A DNA stretch of 64,000 bases, from assembly GCA_016713425.1 (NCBI GenBank), contig JADJPE010000005.1:7050001-7114000 (forward strand), in the 5' to 3' direction. How positions within the stretch are numbered: the first letter of the stretch is position 1; the number at the start of each line of letters is the position of its first letter. Positions 28,066 through 37,513 of the stretch are shown here, piece after piece. Origin of the DNA: Deltaproteobacteria bacterium. GTDB lineage: Bacteria > Myxococcota > Kuafuiibacteriia > Kuafuiibacteriales > Kuafuiibacteriaceae. The translations under genes and the position numbers were made by a program. The notes under the pieces are model-generated. The model saw nothing but the letters and a program-made list of their open reading frames with translations. It searched no databases and was not told where the DNA came from.

Positions 28066-29393
28066 GGGTTCGCCGCAAAATAAACAGATTGACTAACGCG
28101 ATCGCGAGGATCCGACTGTTGCGGTGAATAGGGCGGACCGGAAGAGAGCTGAATCGAAGATCCGAGAGCGTCATCAGGCGCTCGAAAGCACGCTGACGGA
28201 GCGGGCGCGACGTCTTTTTGTGGCAGGCGAAGCTTTGGCCTTCGGCTACGGCGGCATTGCGGCAGCAGCGCGTGCGACGGGAATGGCGCCGAGCGCGATC
28301 GGCCGAGGTATCGCGGAGGTACGGAGCATCGAAGATGGGACCGCTGCACCGATGGATCCGACACGCAGCAGACGGCCAGGTGCGGGTCGCAAAAAGGCAA
28401 CGGAGAAGGACCCGACTCTGCTGCCTGACTTGCAGGCGTTGGTCGAAGCGACAACGCGCGGCGATCCAGAATCGCCCCTTTTGTGGACGGCCCGCAGCCA
28501 GCGAAACATCGTCGAGGCGCTGGCTGCACAAGGCCATTCGACGAGCATGAAGATGGTTTCGAGTCTTCTTAAACAGCTTGGTTACAGCCTTCAGGCGAAT
28601 CGTAAGCGCCTCGAGGGCGCGCAGCATCCGGACCGAAACGCGCAGTTCGAGCACATCAACGAGACACTTCGTCTTCAACTCGAAGCGAATCAGCCGGCCA
28701 TATCTGTGGACACGAAGAGAAAGGAGCTGGTTGGGTCGTACAAGAACGACGGGCGCGAGCTCCGAGGCAAAGGAGACGCAGACGACGTCAATGTTCATGA
28801 CTTCATCGACCCCGAGCAGGGGCGCGCCACGCCGTATGGCGTGTACGATATCCAAGGTAACGAAGCATGGGTCAGCGTAGGGCTCAGCCATGACACAGGA
28901 GAGTTCGCTGTGCAGAGCATCCGCACTTGGTGGAATGAGATGGGTGCGTTCAGGTACCCCGACGCGAACTCGCTTGTGATCATCGCCGATGGAGGCGGGA
29001 GCAATGGATACCGTCTGCGGTTGTGGAAGCTCGAACTCCAAGGGCTCGTCGACGAGCTGGGCTTCCCAGTGACCGTCTGCCATCTGCCGCCGGGAACGAG
29101 CAAATGGAACAAGATCGAGCACCGACTGTTCTCGTTCATTACCCAAAACTGGCGCGGCAAACCGCTCGTAACCCATCAGGTCATCGTGAACCTGATCGCC
29201 GCGACAACGACAAAGGCTGGCCTGACCGTCCGCAGCCGCCTTGATGATCGCGTCTATCCGAAGGGCCGCCGCGTTACTGACAAGCAGCTCGCCCTCGTGA
29301 ATCTCAGCCCCGACGTGTTTCACGGCGAGTGGAACTACACCATTCAACCGACGTGCCTCTGATCAGGCGATCAGCTAATTTCGCGGCGGGCCC
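28066..29393 (+). mobile_element. ISAzo13-family element B
   Basis: Second complete 1328-bp copy directly after element A, with TAA on both sides (28063-28065 and 29394-29396). One base difference from A was noticed (near 27388 in A). Confidence 0.9.
28124..29362 (+). CDS. ISAzo13-family transposase (B)
   Basis: 412 residues, intact, with the same DDE motifs as copy A and DTKRKEL in place of DTKKKEL. The element ends 15 bases before the stop codon of the DUF2071 gene on the other strand, so that gene was spared. Confidence 0.92.
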   Translation: MNRADRKRAESKIRERHQALESTLTERARRLFVAGEALAFGYGGIAAAARATGMAPSAIGRGIAEVRSIEDGTAAPMDPTRSRRPGAGRKKATEKDPTLLPDLQALVEATTRGDPESPLLWTARSQRNIVEALAAQGHSTSMKMVSSLLKQLGYSLQANRKRLEGAQHPDRNAQFEHINETLRLQLEANQPAISVDTKRKELVGSYKNDGRELRGKGDADDVNVHDFIDPEQGRATPYGVYDIQGNEAWVSVGLSHDTGEFAVQSIRTWWNEMGAFRYPDANSLVIIADGGGSNGYRLRLWKLELQGLVDELGFPVTVCHLPPGTSKWNKIEHRLFSFITQNWRGKPLVTHQVIVNLIAATTTKAGLTVRSRLDDRVYPKGRRVTDKQLALVNLSPDVFHGEWNYTIQPTCL

Positions 29394-29407
29394 TAACGCG
29401 ACCCGTT

Positions 29408-30193
29408 TCAAACAACCGGACGAACCGGCCAGCCAAGCACGTCCAAGCGCTCCGCATGATGGCACAAGGGCTCCACGTCCGGCAGAGCCAAACCCTGCGG
29501 TGCCGTCATCGTGTTGATACGGATCGAAGATGCAGCACCGCGCACGGACCAGGGCGCATGTTGAACTTCGCCCACGTAAGGTCGCTGAGCCCGATCAACC
29601 GTGAAGAAGCAGTAGCGTTCGAAAAGCCACCGCTCAAGCGAATCACGTTCCAAAGCGAGCAGCTCCCCGTCCAAGGGCTCATACTCGCCCACAAATGAAG
29701 CCGTTCCATCGCTCCGCTTGCACTGATAGCTCTGGCGGGCACCAAAGCGCGAGAGCTCGAAGCGCGCATCGTGGTAGGGCAAATGAAATCCCATCCGCGC
29801 CACCCGGACCGCAACGGGATTGGCCGCATCAAGGCTGAAGAAGTAGACGCCGGCCTTGTCCTTGTGGCGCACGTACGTCCTGACATTCAGCTCCGCAAAC
29901 TTCGATACCCACGGCAGGCGCGACAGCCCGCGGGGTCCGACGTCGCTCATAATGAAAGGAACTACGCTAATCCAGCCCTCGCCGTCGAAAGTGTCGACAT
30001 CAAAGCAGGCCGGGATGTGCGGTCGCAGTACGGCCGGCGAGATAGGCCAGTGGGCAAACAGCAGGTTCTGCCAGCTCATCGTCATCATCCATGGCGAGTC
30101 GGGCATCGGCCACGGACGATGCGCCACGATCTTCGCGATCGCCGCCCAGTCCGGGCGTATCACTTTCTGGCGTGTCAGTTCCGCGCGCGTCAT
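29408..30193 (-). CDS. DUF2071 (YqjF-like) protein
   Basis: A 261-residue protein matching DUF2071 by MSWQNLLFAHWPISPAVLRPHIP, GWISVVPFIMSDVGPRG and FAELNVRTYVRHKDKAGVYFFSLDA. The family resembles acetoacetate decarboxylase-like folds; function unknown. It follows the DCC protein gene with a 33-base gap, and the pairing of DUF2071 with DCC-type proteins suggests co-transcription here. The ISAzo13 array ends just beyond its stop. Confidence 0.88.
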   Translation of the reverse strand: MTRAELTRQKVIRPDWAAIAKIVAHRPWPMPDSPWMMTMSWQNLLFAHWPISPAVLRPHIPACFDVDTFDGEGWISVVPFIMSDVGPRGLSRLPWVSKFAELNVRTYVRHKDKAGVYFFSLDAANPVAVRVARMGFHLPYHDARFELSRFGARQSYQCKRSDGTASFVGEYEPLDGELLALERDSLERWLFERYCFFTVDRAQRPYVGEVQHAPWSVRGAASSIRINTMTAPQGLALPDVEPLCHHAERLDVLGWPVRPVV

Positions 30194-30195
30194 CT

Positions 30196-30227
30196 CATCA
30201 ACCCATCAACCCATCAACCCATCAACC
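30196..30227. repeat. 9-bp repeat between DUF2071 and DCC genes
   Basis: Three and a half units of CATCAACCC fill the gap between the two minus-strand genes. Confidence 0.8.
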
Positions 30228-30634
30228 TATCCATCCAGAAAGCGGCCACGAAAGGCCGTCCGGTTGAGGCAGGACCTCGGACTTGGAATGCGGTGCCGAT
30301 GCCTGGCCACCAGATCATAGATTCGATCTCTCACGCACCTCGGGACGAGAAGCCCCGCATAGAATACAGGCCAGGGCCACGTCAGTCTGCGCGCGATCCG
30401 AAACCACGCATCGCTCTTGACGTACACGGCCTCATCCTCAAGCAGAACGACCGTCGACAGGTCCGCCGGCGCACCAGAGTTCGCGATAAGCTGGCGTCCC
30501 ACCTCGGATTCCTGGGAAGCGAACCGGAAGAAGCCGTTGGGATCGCGCTGCAACAGGAACTGGACGACCGCGCTGCACAGTCCACACGTCCCATCGAAGA
30601 GTATGATTCCGCGCGTTCGCCCCTTCGTCCCCAT
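30227..30634 (-). CDS. DCC-type thiol-disulfide oxidoreductase-like protein (DUF393)
   Basis: About 135 residues. The N-terminal ILFDGTCGLCSAVVQFLLQRDP has the DxxCxxC signature of the DCC/DUF393 family, and FRFASQES and LVPRCVRDRIYDLVARHR are typical of the rest. The family is predicted to be thioredoxin-like; substrates unknown. I prefer ATG 30634 over the TTG at 30655. A long 11-bp tandem repeat lies just upstream of the start. Confidence 0.85.
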   Translation of the reverse strand: MGTKGRTRGIILFDGTCGLCSAVVQFLLQRDPNGFFRFASQESEVGRQLIANSGAPADLSTVVLLEDEAVYVKSDAWFRIARRLTWPWPVFYAGLLVPRCVRDRIYDLVARHRHRIPSPRSCLNRTAFRGRFLDG

Positions 30635-30659
30635 GGTTCGCGCTCGCGCCTTCAACGTA

Positions 30660-30776
30660 GCCTAGCCTAAGCCTATCCTAAGCCTAGCCTAAGCCTAGCC
30701 TAAGCCTAGCCTAAGCCTAGCCTAAGCCTAGCCTAAGCCTAGCCTAAGCCTAGCCTAAGCCTAGCCTAAGCCTAGC
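30660..30776. repeat. 11-bp tandem repeat, about ten units
   Basis: About 117 bases made of the unit CCTAAGCCTAG with few changes, lying between the divergent DCC gene and LRR gene, so within the region where both promoters should be. The unit length is close to one helical turn. Confidence 0.93.
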
Positions 30777-30883
30777 CGAGTGGCTCAAAGGGTTCAACGA
30801 GCACGATTCACGGGTCATCTCTCGGTGGCAGGCGTTCGCTTGTATCGTGGGACGGCTGAGTGCTATCCGAGGCCTGATCCGAC

Positions 30884-32947
30884 ATGCGAAACCGAACCCG
30901 ACTCTTTTCGATTCCAATGTGTGCATCGAGCGATGAACGCTACTGGGCCTCCGTCGCCGACGACGGAAGTGCCCTTGTCGTCGACGCAGACGCAGCGACG
31001 GTGTCAGCCCAGAGGGTTGGTCGGATTTCGCCAGCCCCGGACGGGCTGGAGTTCGCGGGCTCCGGCCACCTCATGCTCCATCTGTCCGATGACGGCGCGA
31101 CACTTCGCGCGACTGACGAGTTCGAGGGCGTTCTGTGGAAGGCACGCATCGACGAACCATGGGGGCGAGAGTGGCAGTCGCCAAGTCCATGTGTCGGTCG
31201 TTTTACGGTCTCTGCCGATGCCGTGTTCTACGCATGCGAGCGCCGTGGTCGCACCATGAGTCAGCCGGCGGAGCTCTTCCGCGTCCCACGCGATGACGCG
31301 GCGTCAACGCCGCCCGTCTCCGTGCGCCTCGGCGCCTATGCGCAGATTCTCGATCTCGAGGCCCATGAGGATGGCGCCGTAGCCTGCCTGTGGACAACCG
31401 AAGGCAAGACGCTCCACCACGCACTCTTTGGTGGCTCGATGGTTGAGGAGCAGCGTCAGGCGTTCGAGCTCAGCGATGAACTGACCTCAGGTCGACTGAC
31501 CTCAGGCAGAACGGGACTCCTCCGAGGCGACGGAGTCTGGTTGTTCGACTTCGATGTCAATGTCGATGTCGATGTCGATGTCGGAGAACTCACCGTTCAG
31601 CGCTTCTCGCTGAGTGAGGGCAGGCGGAGCAATGTTTGGCGAATGCCGGCGGCATCACCGGACGCTGTGTCGCTGGGCGTAGATGACGCGGGTGTTGGAT
31701 TCGCCTGGTGCAACGGCAACGACAAACACGCAAGCCTTGTCGCGTTCGAGCCAGAACGCGACGCCTTGCGCGAAGTCGCGCGTTTTGGTCGGGCAGAATG
31801 CATGCTCATTGGGCGCCGCGCTCGGCGTGGAATGGTGCTCGGCCTCGACCCACACGTCTTCGAGTTGCCATCGCTTCGACGAATCGTGGAGCTCGACCCG
31901 GAGCGTGCGCAAGTGAGCCGTATCCGGCGGCGAGGCCTGAAGCGGGTGCACGAACCGCTGCGTCAGCAGCGTGTCATCGAGGCCTGGTCGGTCCACGATG
32001 TCGAAGCTCGTCGGGCGGCCGTGATCGAGGCGTGCCGAGACACTGAAGACGAGGTTCTCTCGACCTTGTCTCGCCTCAGCGGCATCGAAGCCCCACGCCA
32101 TGGCCATGGCGAGCACACGGCACCGATACTCGATGCCGCCTTTTTCGAACTCGAGCGGTATGGTTTGAGAGTTGTCGTGAAGGACGCACGCTTGACGCTC
32201 GCGAGTCGAGACCCGGCTTTTGAGCTCCCCGATACCGTCCTTGAGATGCCTTGGTTGGCTCAGGTCGGCGGAATCTGTCTACGCGGCGATGAACTAGGGT
32301 TCGGCGAAGGCCTTTTCGACGAGCGCGCCGCGGCGCTCGCCCGCCGCGTCGAGATGGTGGGACTTCGGCGCTTGGAGCTGCACGGCACTGGGTTGTCGCC
32401 ACACGGCGCCAGCGCGTTGTGCGCAGGGCCTTGGGCAGGTACGGTGTTGGAGCTCGTCCTCACCTGGGAAGCCGTCAAGAGCGCCGGGGCGGCGGCGATT
32501 GCCGCTGGTTTCCAGAATTTGCGTGTGCTCTCTTTGGATTTCACGGCCGACCCCTCGAGCCCCGCAGATTTTTGCGCCGCTCTCGGGATGGGCGCGTTCT
32601 CATCGCTCGTTCAGCTTGGCCTCAACAACAACGGGATCGACGCCCGCGCCCTTTCGCACATTCTCGAGGTCCCGTGGGCTTCCCAGCTCCGCGTCTTGTC
32701 GTTGGCGGGTACTCGCGAGGTCGGCAACGCTATCGGCGACGAAGGCGCGGCTCTCTTGTCCAACGCACGACTCGTGCGGCTGCAGCACCTCGACCTGCGC
32801 GGCAACGACATCGGAGCGCACGGTGCACGCGCGCTCGTGGAGTCGACGGCGCTACCCAAGGACCTTTCCTTGGACCTGAGAAACAACATGGTCCCCGATG
32901 ATCTCCTTGCGGCCCTCGAGATGCGCTATCCCCAGGTTCGAGTGTGA
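30884..32947 (+). CDS. Leucine-rich repeat protein with N-terminal propeller-like region
   Basis: A 687-residue product. Residues 1-400 are beta-rich and repetitive without named motifs (possibly a propeller); they contain VNVDVDVDV from a 6-bp repeat. The C-terminal third has ribonuclease-inhibitor-type LRRs: LRRLELHGTGLSPHGASAL, LRVLSLDFT, LVQLGLNNNGIDARAL, LRVLSLAGT and LQHLDLRGNDIGAHGARAL. Myxobacterial proteins of this kind are common and mostly unstudied. No signal peptide is evident. An ATG at 30917 is an alternative start. Confidence 0.72.
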   Translation: MRNRTRLFSIPMCASSDERYWASVADDGSALVVDADAATVSAQRVGRISPAPDGLEFAGSGHLMLHLSDDGATLRATDEFEGVLWKARIDEPWGREWQSPSPCVGRFTVSADAVFYACERRGRTMSQPAELFRVPRDDAASTPPVSVRLGAYAQILDLEAHEDGAVACLWTTEGKTLHHALFGGSMVEEQRQAFELSDELTSGRLTSGRTGLLRGDGVWLFDFDVNVDVDVDVGELTVQRFSLSEGRRSNVWRMPAASPDAVSLGVDDAGVGFAWCNGNDKHASLVAFEPERDALREVARFGRAECMLIGRRARRGMVLGLDPHVFELPSLRRIVELDPERAQVSRIRRRGLKRVHEPLRQQRVIEAWSVHDVEARRAAVIEACRDTEDEVLSTLSRLSGIEAPRHGHGEHTAPILDAAFFELERYGLRVVVKDARLTLASRDPAFELPDTVLEMPWLAQVGGICLRGDELGFGEGLFDERAAALARRVEMVGLRRLELHGTGLSPHGASALCAGPWAGTVLELVLTWEAVKSAGAAAIAAGFQNLRVLSLDFTADPSSPADFCAALGMGAFSSLVQLGLNNNGIDARALSHILEVPWASQLRVLSLAGTREVGNAIGDEGAALLSNARLVRLQHLDLRGNDIGAHGARALVESTALPKDLSLDLRNNMVPDDLLAALEMRYPQVRV

Positions 32948-33099
32948 CGAGCCGAGAAGCCTGCGCCGACGGCGGCGGAAGTTTCGTCGTCACCTACGGC
33001 TTACAGTTGTGTGATGTCGCCAGACAGGGGCGCCCATCCGGCGCCCTCCAGACCGCGGTGTGCACCCCGGCACACGCATTGCTCCTTCTTCCGCACACG

Positions 33100-34740
33100 A
33101 TGAAATACACCGCTCGCACATCCAAGACTCGCCCGAGACCACGCGCCACCGTTGCCGGTGCCGGTGCCGGTGCCGGTGCCGGTGCCGTTCTCTCTCACGT
33201 CCTCTCCTTGACCGCCGTCGCGCTCGCGGCCTCCGCATGTGGCAGCGAGATCTCGAGCGAAGCAGAGTTTGAAGAGAGCAATGCGTTGGCTTCACCGACC
33301 AACAGCCCAGCCGCCGGCGCGCTGGCGTCCTTCTATTCGCTGTCCTCCACTCAGCAGCTCGATACCTTTCGCAGGAACCGAGTCGGCGTGACGGCGTCAG
33401 GCTGTAACGCGGTCGCGTTCGCGCAGCTCGATCCTGGTTCGGACCTATTCTTGGGCAGAGAGCTCAACAGTGGAACCTGCGCGGGGACGAACTGGTCCTT
33501 GACGCTCACTCGCATGGTGAACGGAAATTCGCTCCAGCGCCAAGCGCGAATCCTCGACACCGCAACGCCCATTCCAGTTCCGAGCAGCGGCTTCACCATC
33601 ACGACGGCCTACGACCCGTCCACCGTGGTCTTCGGCGGGCAGCGATGGGTTGCCTTTGAGTGCCACGGCGTTGGATTTGGGCCGATGGCGGCGTCTTGCG
33701 CTGGCCCACTCAGCGACGACGGCCGTTCCGTCGATCGCAGCCGCGTCAGTGTCCTGGTCGATGGTGGCAACGTAACGCCGGGTGCGTCCGATGTGTATTC
33801 CGCATCGGTCCCCAAGCTTCTCGTGCATGGCGGAAGTCTCTACCTCTACTGGAGCGCGGTCCATGCGACCAACAATGGGGCGAACTGGATCAACATCACC
33901 ACGCGCGGCACCCGCCTTGCGGTCACTGGAGGTCGGCTTTTTCCGGCCGGGCGCTCCACGCCCATCAAGCCGAACGACCCCTCCTCCGTCGAGGTCTGGG
34001 GCACGACATCATCCAGCCGTGGCAACACTGTGGCGGACGTCTTCCAAGTCGTGAGCGATGGGTCGTCGGTCTACGCCATCGCGGGCGTCGGGGGGTCGGG
34101 CTGCCTGACCCCGAACAGCCCCGTGACGGCGTGCTATCGATTGGCGATCTCTCGCGCGACGTCGCCGCTCGCGGCCCGCACCTTCAACAATGGCACTCGG
34201 GTGCCAGATGCATCGCTTCCTGCCAACCCACAAGAGTATACGCGCCTCGCTCAGCTCGCCGACGGATCGTGGACGCTGATGGGAATGCTTCTTGCGCAGA
34301 ACGGACCGAAGGACGGCACCAAGTACGAGGCCCCCGCCGGATTCCAGCGATTCCGCCTGCCGGCCACGGTTGTCGCACCGCCCCCTCCGACCCCGACTTG
34401 CTCGGATCGACTCATGGCCGGTCAGTCGCTCTTGCCTGGCAACAAGCTTTGCTCGAGCGACGGTCGATTCCAACTGATCATGCAGGGCGATGGGAACTTG
34501 GTACTCTATACGTCGAACTATCAGGTAGTCTGGGCGTCTTACACCCAAGGTCGCGGTGCGTATCGAACCGTGATGCAGGGCGACGGCAACTTGGTGATCT
34601 ACACTCAGTCCGGATCGCCGCTCTGGTGGACGGGCACCCAAGGCAACGCGGGCGCTTGGTTCGTCGTTCAAAGCGACGCCAACTTGGTGGTCTATTCGGC
34701 CGCGAATCGCCCCTTATGGGCGTCCTACACGTTCCGCTAA
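33100..34740 (+). CDS. Lipoprotein with C-terminal bulb-type lectin domain
   Basis: About 546 residues. The N-terminus has a basic region, a Gly-Ala repeat and a hydrophobic stretch ending in the lipobox LAASACGS. The central 380 residues look like a beta-propeller-type secreted domain without a named catalytic motif. The last 110 residues form a bulb-type (GNA-like) mannose-binding lectin domain with three QxDxNxVxY sites: QGDGNLVLY, QGDGNLVIY and QSDANLVVY. A surface glycan-binding role follows from this. The ATG at 33100 was chosen because the signal follows; the open frame begins at 32944. Confidence 0.82.
   Translation: MKYTARTSKTRPRPRATVAGAGAGAGAGAVLSHVLSLTAVALAASACGSEISSEAEFEESNALASPTNSPAAGALASFYSLSSTQQLDTFRRNRVGVTASGCNAVAFAQLDPGSDLFLGRELNSGTCAGTNWSLTLTRMVNGNSLQRQARILDTATPIPVPSSGFTITTAYDPSTVVFGGQRWVAFECHGVGFGPMAASCAGPLSDDGRSVDRSRVSVLVDGGNVTPGASDVYSASVPKLLVHGGSLYLYWSAVHATNNGANWINITTRGTRLAVTGGRLFPAGRSTPIKPNDPSSVEVWGTTSSSRGNTVADVFQVVSDGSSVYAIAGVGGSGCLTPNSPVTACYRLAISRATSPLAARTFNNGTRVPDASLPANPQEYTRLAQLADGSWTLMGMLLAQNGPKDGTKYEAPAGFQRFRLPATVVAPPPPTPTCSDRLMAGQSLLPGNKLCSSDGRFQLIMQGDGNLVLYTSNYQVVWASYTQGRGAYRTVMQGDGNLVIYTQSGSPLWWTGTQGNAGAWFVVQSDANLVVYSAANRPLWASYTFR
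33150..33187 (+). repeat. 6-bp repeat coding Gly-Ala
   Basis: About six units of GCCGGT encode an AGAGAGAG run just before the hydrophobic part of the lectin lipoprotein's signal peptide. Confidence 0.85.
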
Positions 34741-34805
34741 GAGCCCCTGGAAGCCCCTGGAAGCCACTCGAAGCTGCGAGCAGAGACGCCTTCTTGCGGG
34801 CTTCG

Positions 34806-34822
34806 TAGCGCTTCGAGCGCTA
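34806..34822 (+). terminator. Small hairpin after the lectin gene
   Basis: TAGCGC / GCGCTA arms around TTCGA about 65 bases after the lectin stop codon. No T run; a terminator role is only suggested by position. Confidence 0.25.
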
Positions 34823-34841
34823 GCTCTCTCGAGGCATGCGC

Positions 34842-34953
34842 GTAACTGATCGGTCCGCCACGTTCGATGAATGAAACTATGCAGCGTTGATGATGGGACC
34901 CGGGTCGGGTCGCCGCCAGGGAGAATGGATGGCTCTGCGAAGTCGTTCGTCGC
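34842..34953 (-). mobile_element. IS66a relic
   Basis: About 112 bases: the right end of IS66a (GTAACTGATCGGTCCGCCACG, one change from intact copies) is joined directly to the 3' end of tnpC (from the stop codon to the CGAAGTCGTTCGTCG segment) with the passenger deleted. The rest of the element is absent. The left flank is GCATGCGC. Confidence 0.85.
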
Positions 34954-35029
34954 GGCAATGGAAAGTGCCTCGAAGTGGGCGATTTCAACAACGCGAATGG
35001 TGGCAACGTGAATGGTGGCAACGATACGT

Positions 35030-37513
35030 TCACTCGCAGGTTGCGAGGATGACACTTATGAATCCCCGCTCGAAAGAACCAATGGCGAGATCGGGTCGCA
35101 TGTCGCCATCAAAATCCGCCATGTCGAATGAATATTCGCCGCGCCCGCCGAGGTCGGCGTGTGCCTCTCCGAACGTGCCGTCGCCTTTGCCATAATAGAC
35201 TGCGAATTCGCGGAATGTCGTCGATATGACAAGGTCGAGATGACCGTCGCCATCGAGGTCTCGACTCATGACGTGCCGTGCCGGCGTTTCTCGGCTCCAC
35301 TCAGTGGAGTAGCGGGATACGACGTCAAAGGATATCCCTGCCTTCATGGTGCCATCTCCGTTTCCGTAGAAGGGTGTTGCATTTTTCTGTTCGTAGCTCG
35401 CAACAACGACGTCGAGGTGACCATCCTCGTTAAAATCCCCGGTTGTGATTGAGATCGAGTCCGAGGCTTCTGAGTAGGCCACGGGCTCCATGTACGAACC
35501 GTCCGGGAGGCCGAGCAACACACGCAACCCCTTCCGACTCGACATCGCGACCAGCAGGTCATTGATACCATCGGCGTTGATGTCTTCAATCGCAACATCG
35601 GCCGGAAAAGAGCCGCACCAGATTGTGTTGGGCGGTTCGAACGTGCCATCTCCTCGGCCGAGAACAACACTCAGGCGTTTGTCGCCGTTGTGGGTCGCGA
35701 CGAAATCCATGTGCCCATCTTTGTTTACGTCGGCCATATGGACGCGGTAACTCCAGTAGGGCATCGCAATTTGCATGGGTTCTTGAAGTGCGCCGCCCCC
35801 GGTTCCGAGGAGCAACTCCGCGACCTGGCTCCTCCCGATGACCAGCACATCGGGCACACCATCCTCGTTCACATCGCCGACGTCGCCCCCATTGGGATCC
35901 TGCGTGAGGGCGATGGATTCCTCAGGAGGTACAAACGTCCCCCTGCCTGTCCCTAATGAGATGCTCACAATGCCGGTCGGCGCCAAAACGTTTACGGATA
36001 CCAGATCCGAGATTCCGTCGGCGTTCATGTCGCGTGCGATCACGCCTACCGGTGCGCCCTCACCCACATGAACTTCGGTGCGTACTCGGTAGCCGCCTTG
36101 CGGACGTCCCGCAAGCAGACCGACCTGGAAGGCGTAGTAGCCTTTCATGACCGCGATGTCTGATGGCGGGCTCCCATCAAACTCGCCGACAGCGAACCCG
36201 CCCCCCAGGGTCGTTTCGTACGCCACCATGTTCTCGAACCGACCATCACCGATGCCATATAGGACGGCGATGCTCGAGGCGAGCGGGATTTGAGCGTCGA
36301 CAATTCCATCGCCGTCGACGTCTTTCAAAATAATGTCAGTTCCTCGAAGTGAATCTGAAATGATGGTTGCGCCCACGAGTGGCGTCCTTGCAAACCCACC
36401 ATGGCCATCCCCACGACGGACGAAGAGATAGGGCGTGGACTCCACGCGCTGCGTATAGACGAGGTCGATGAGACCGTCGTTGTCCACATCGCCAAGCGCT
36501 GATGCGCCAAACGAGATGGGCTCAATCTCTCGACTCTTCGGGTGCAGGGGGCCATCTTCGGACCCCAGAAAAACGGCGACGGTCGCCGTCCAGACTGGCC
36601 CCCAACTGTCCGTCACGGCGACGAGATCACTTCGACCGTCTTCGTTCAAGTCGGCGACCATCGACAAATTGGCGACACCGCCCATCGGTGTTTCTACCGG
36701 CGCAGCGTACGACGCGTCGTCACGGCCCGAGAACAATACGATGTGTTCGTTCGTGATGTTCGTTGCCGCCAAATCGATGATGCCATCGCCGTTGAAATCG
36801 CCCACCGTGGGTCGAAGGAGGCGGCCATCGGCGATGTACTCAGCCCGTTCCAGAAAATGACCGATTCCGTCGCCATGGAGCACGATGAGGGCGCCTTCCT
36901 TGTTTATGCCCACGAGGTCGAGATCTCCATCGAGGTCCAGATCTGCAACGCGCAAGTCATACAGCGGCTCCTCGCTGTCGATGGCGGAGGGTTCGCTGAA
37001 TGTTCCGTCACCTTGATTGAGCAGGATTAGAACGGGAATGTCTGAACCAAACACGAGAAGATCATCCCGTCCGTCGCCATCGACATCACCCGCCACCGGA
37101 TGCCATGCGCCCTCGATCGGAGGCGAGATCGGTTCAGGTTCCACCAGAAATCGATGTTCTCCGGCACATGGCATCACACAGGAACCATGCGAACACACCG
37201 CCGGTCCTGGGCACGATGCCGGGCACTTGATGGAGGCATCGTCCCTTGCCTCTGCGTCAACATCGCCGGCATCCGTGTCGTGGATTCCGCCGTCAAAAGA
37301 CTCGTCCGGGACGTTGCCGACGTCAATGGCAAGCGATGAAGCGATCCCAGAGGGCCGGTCATGACATCCCAAGGCGAGCATGGCGACGACAAAGCAGAGT
37401 ACTGAAACCATCGTGCACTGCGAAGAAGCACTGGGTGTTGTAAGAAACAGTCCTTGCATCCAATTCATCGAAATAGGGACCCCTTTGGCTATGCGTAGAA
37501 ACGAGACCGTCAT
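35030..37513 (-). CDS. FG-GAP/VCBS repeat lipoprotein
   Basis: An 827-residue frame with a lipobox MLALGC about 50 residues in, a short Asp-rich linker with Cys-rich CPASCPGPAVCSHGSCVMPC, and then about ten FG-GAP/VCBS-like repeats rich in the Ca-binding pattern DxDxDGxxDL (DVDGDGRDDLLVF, DLDLDGDLDLVGI, DFNGDGIIDLAAT and so on). Such repeats form surface beta-propellers. The ATG at 37513 overlaps the M6-like protease stop (TGATG), so the two are coupled; internal ATGs at 37468 or 37411 would give a more usual signal peptide. Expression may be lost because the upstream gene is split by IS66a. Confidence 0.85.
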   Translation of the reverse strand: MTVSFLRIAKGVPISMNWMQGLFLTTPSASSQCTMVSVLCFVVAMLALGCHDRPSGIASSLAIDVGNVPDESFDGGIHDTDAGDVDAEARDDASIKCPASCPGPAVCSHGSCVMPCAGEHRFLVEPEPISPPIEGAWHPVAGDVDGDGRDDLLVFGSDIPVLILLNQGDGTFSEPSAIDSEEPLYDLRVADLDLDGDLDLVGINKEGALIVLHGDGIGHFLERAEYIADGRLLRPTVGDFNGDGIIDLAATNITNEHIVLFSGRDDASYAAPVETPMGGVANLSMVADLNEDGRSDLVAVTDSWGPVWTATVAVFLGSEDGPLHPKSREIEPISFGASALGDVDNDGLIDLVYTQRVESTPYLFVRRGDGHGGFARTPLVGATIISDSLRGTDIILKDVDGDGIVDAQIPLASSIAVLYGIGDGRFENMVAYETTLGGGFAVGEFDGSPPSDIAVMKGYYAFQVGLLAGRPQGGYRVRTEVHVGEGAPVGVIARDMNADGISDLVSVNVLAPTGIVSISLGTGRGTFVPPEESIALTQDPNGGDVGDVNEDGVPDVLVIGRSQVAELLLGTGGGALQEPMQIAMPYWSYRVHMADVNKDGHMDFVATHNGDKRLSVVLGRGDGTFEPPNTIWCGSFPADVAIEDINADGINDLLVAMSSRKGLRVLLGLPDGSYMEPVAYSEASDSISITTGDFNEDGHLDVVVASYEQKNATPFYGNGDGTMKAGISFDVVSRYSTEWSRETPARHVMSRDLDGDGHLDLVISTTFREFAVYYGKGDGTFGEAHADLGGRGEYSFDMADFDGDMRPDLAIGSFERGFISVILATCE

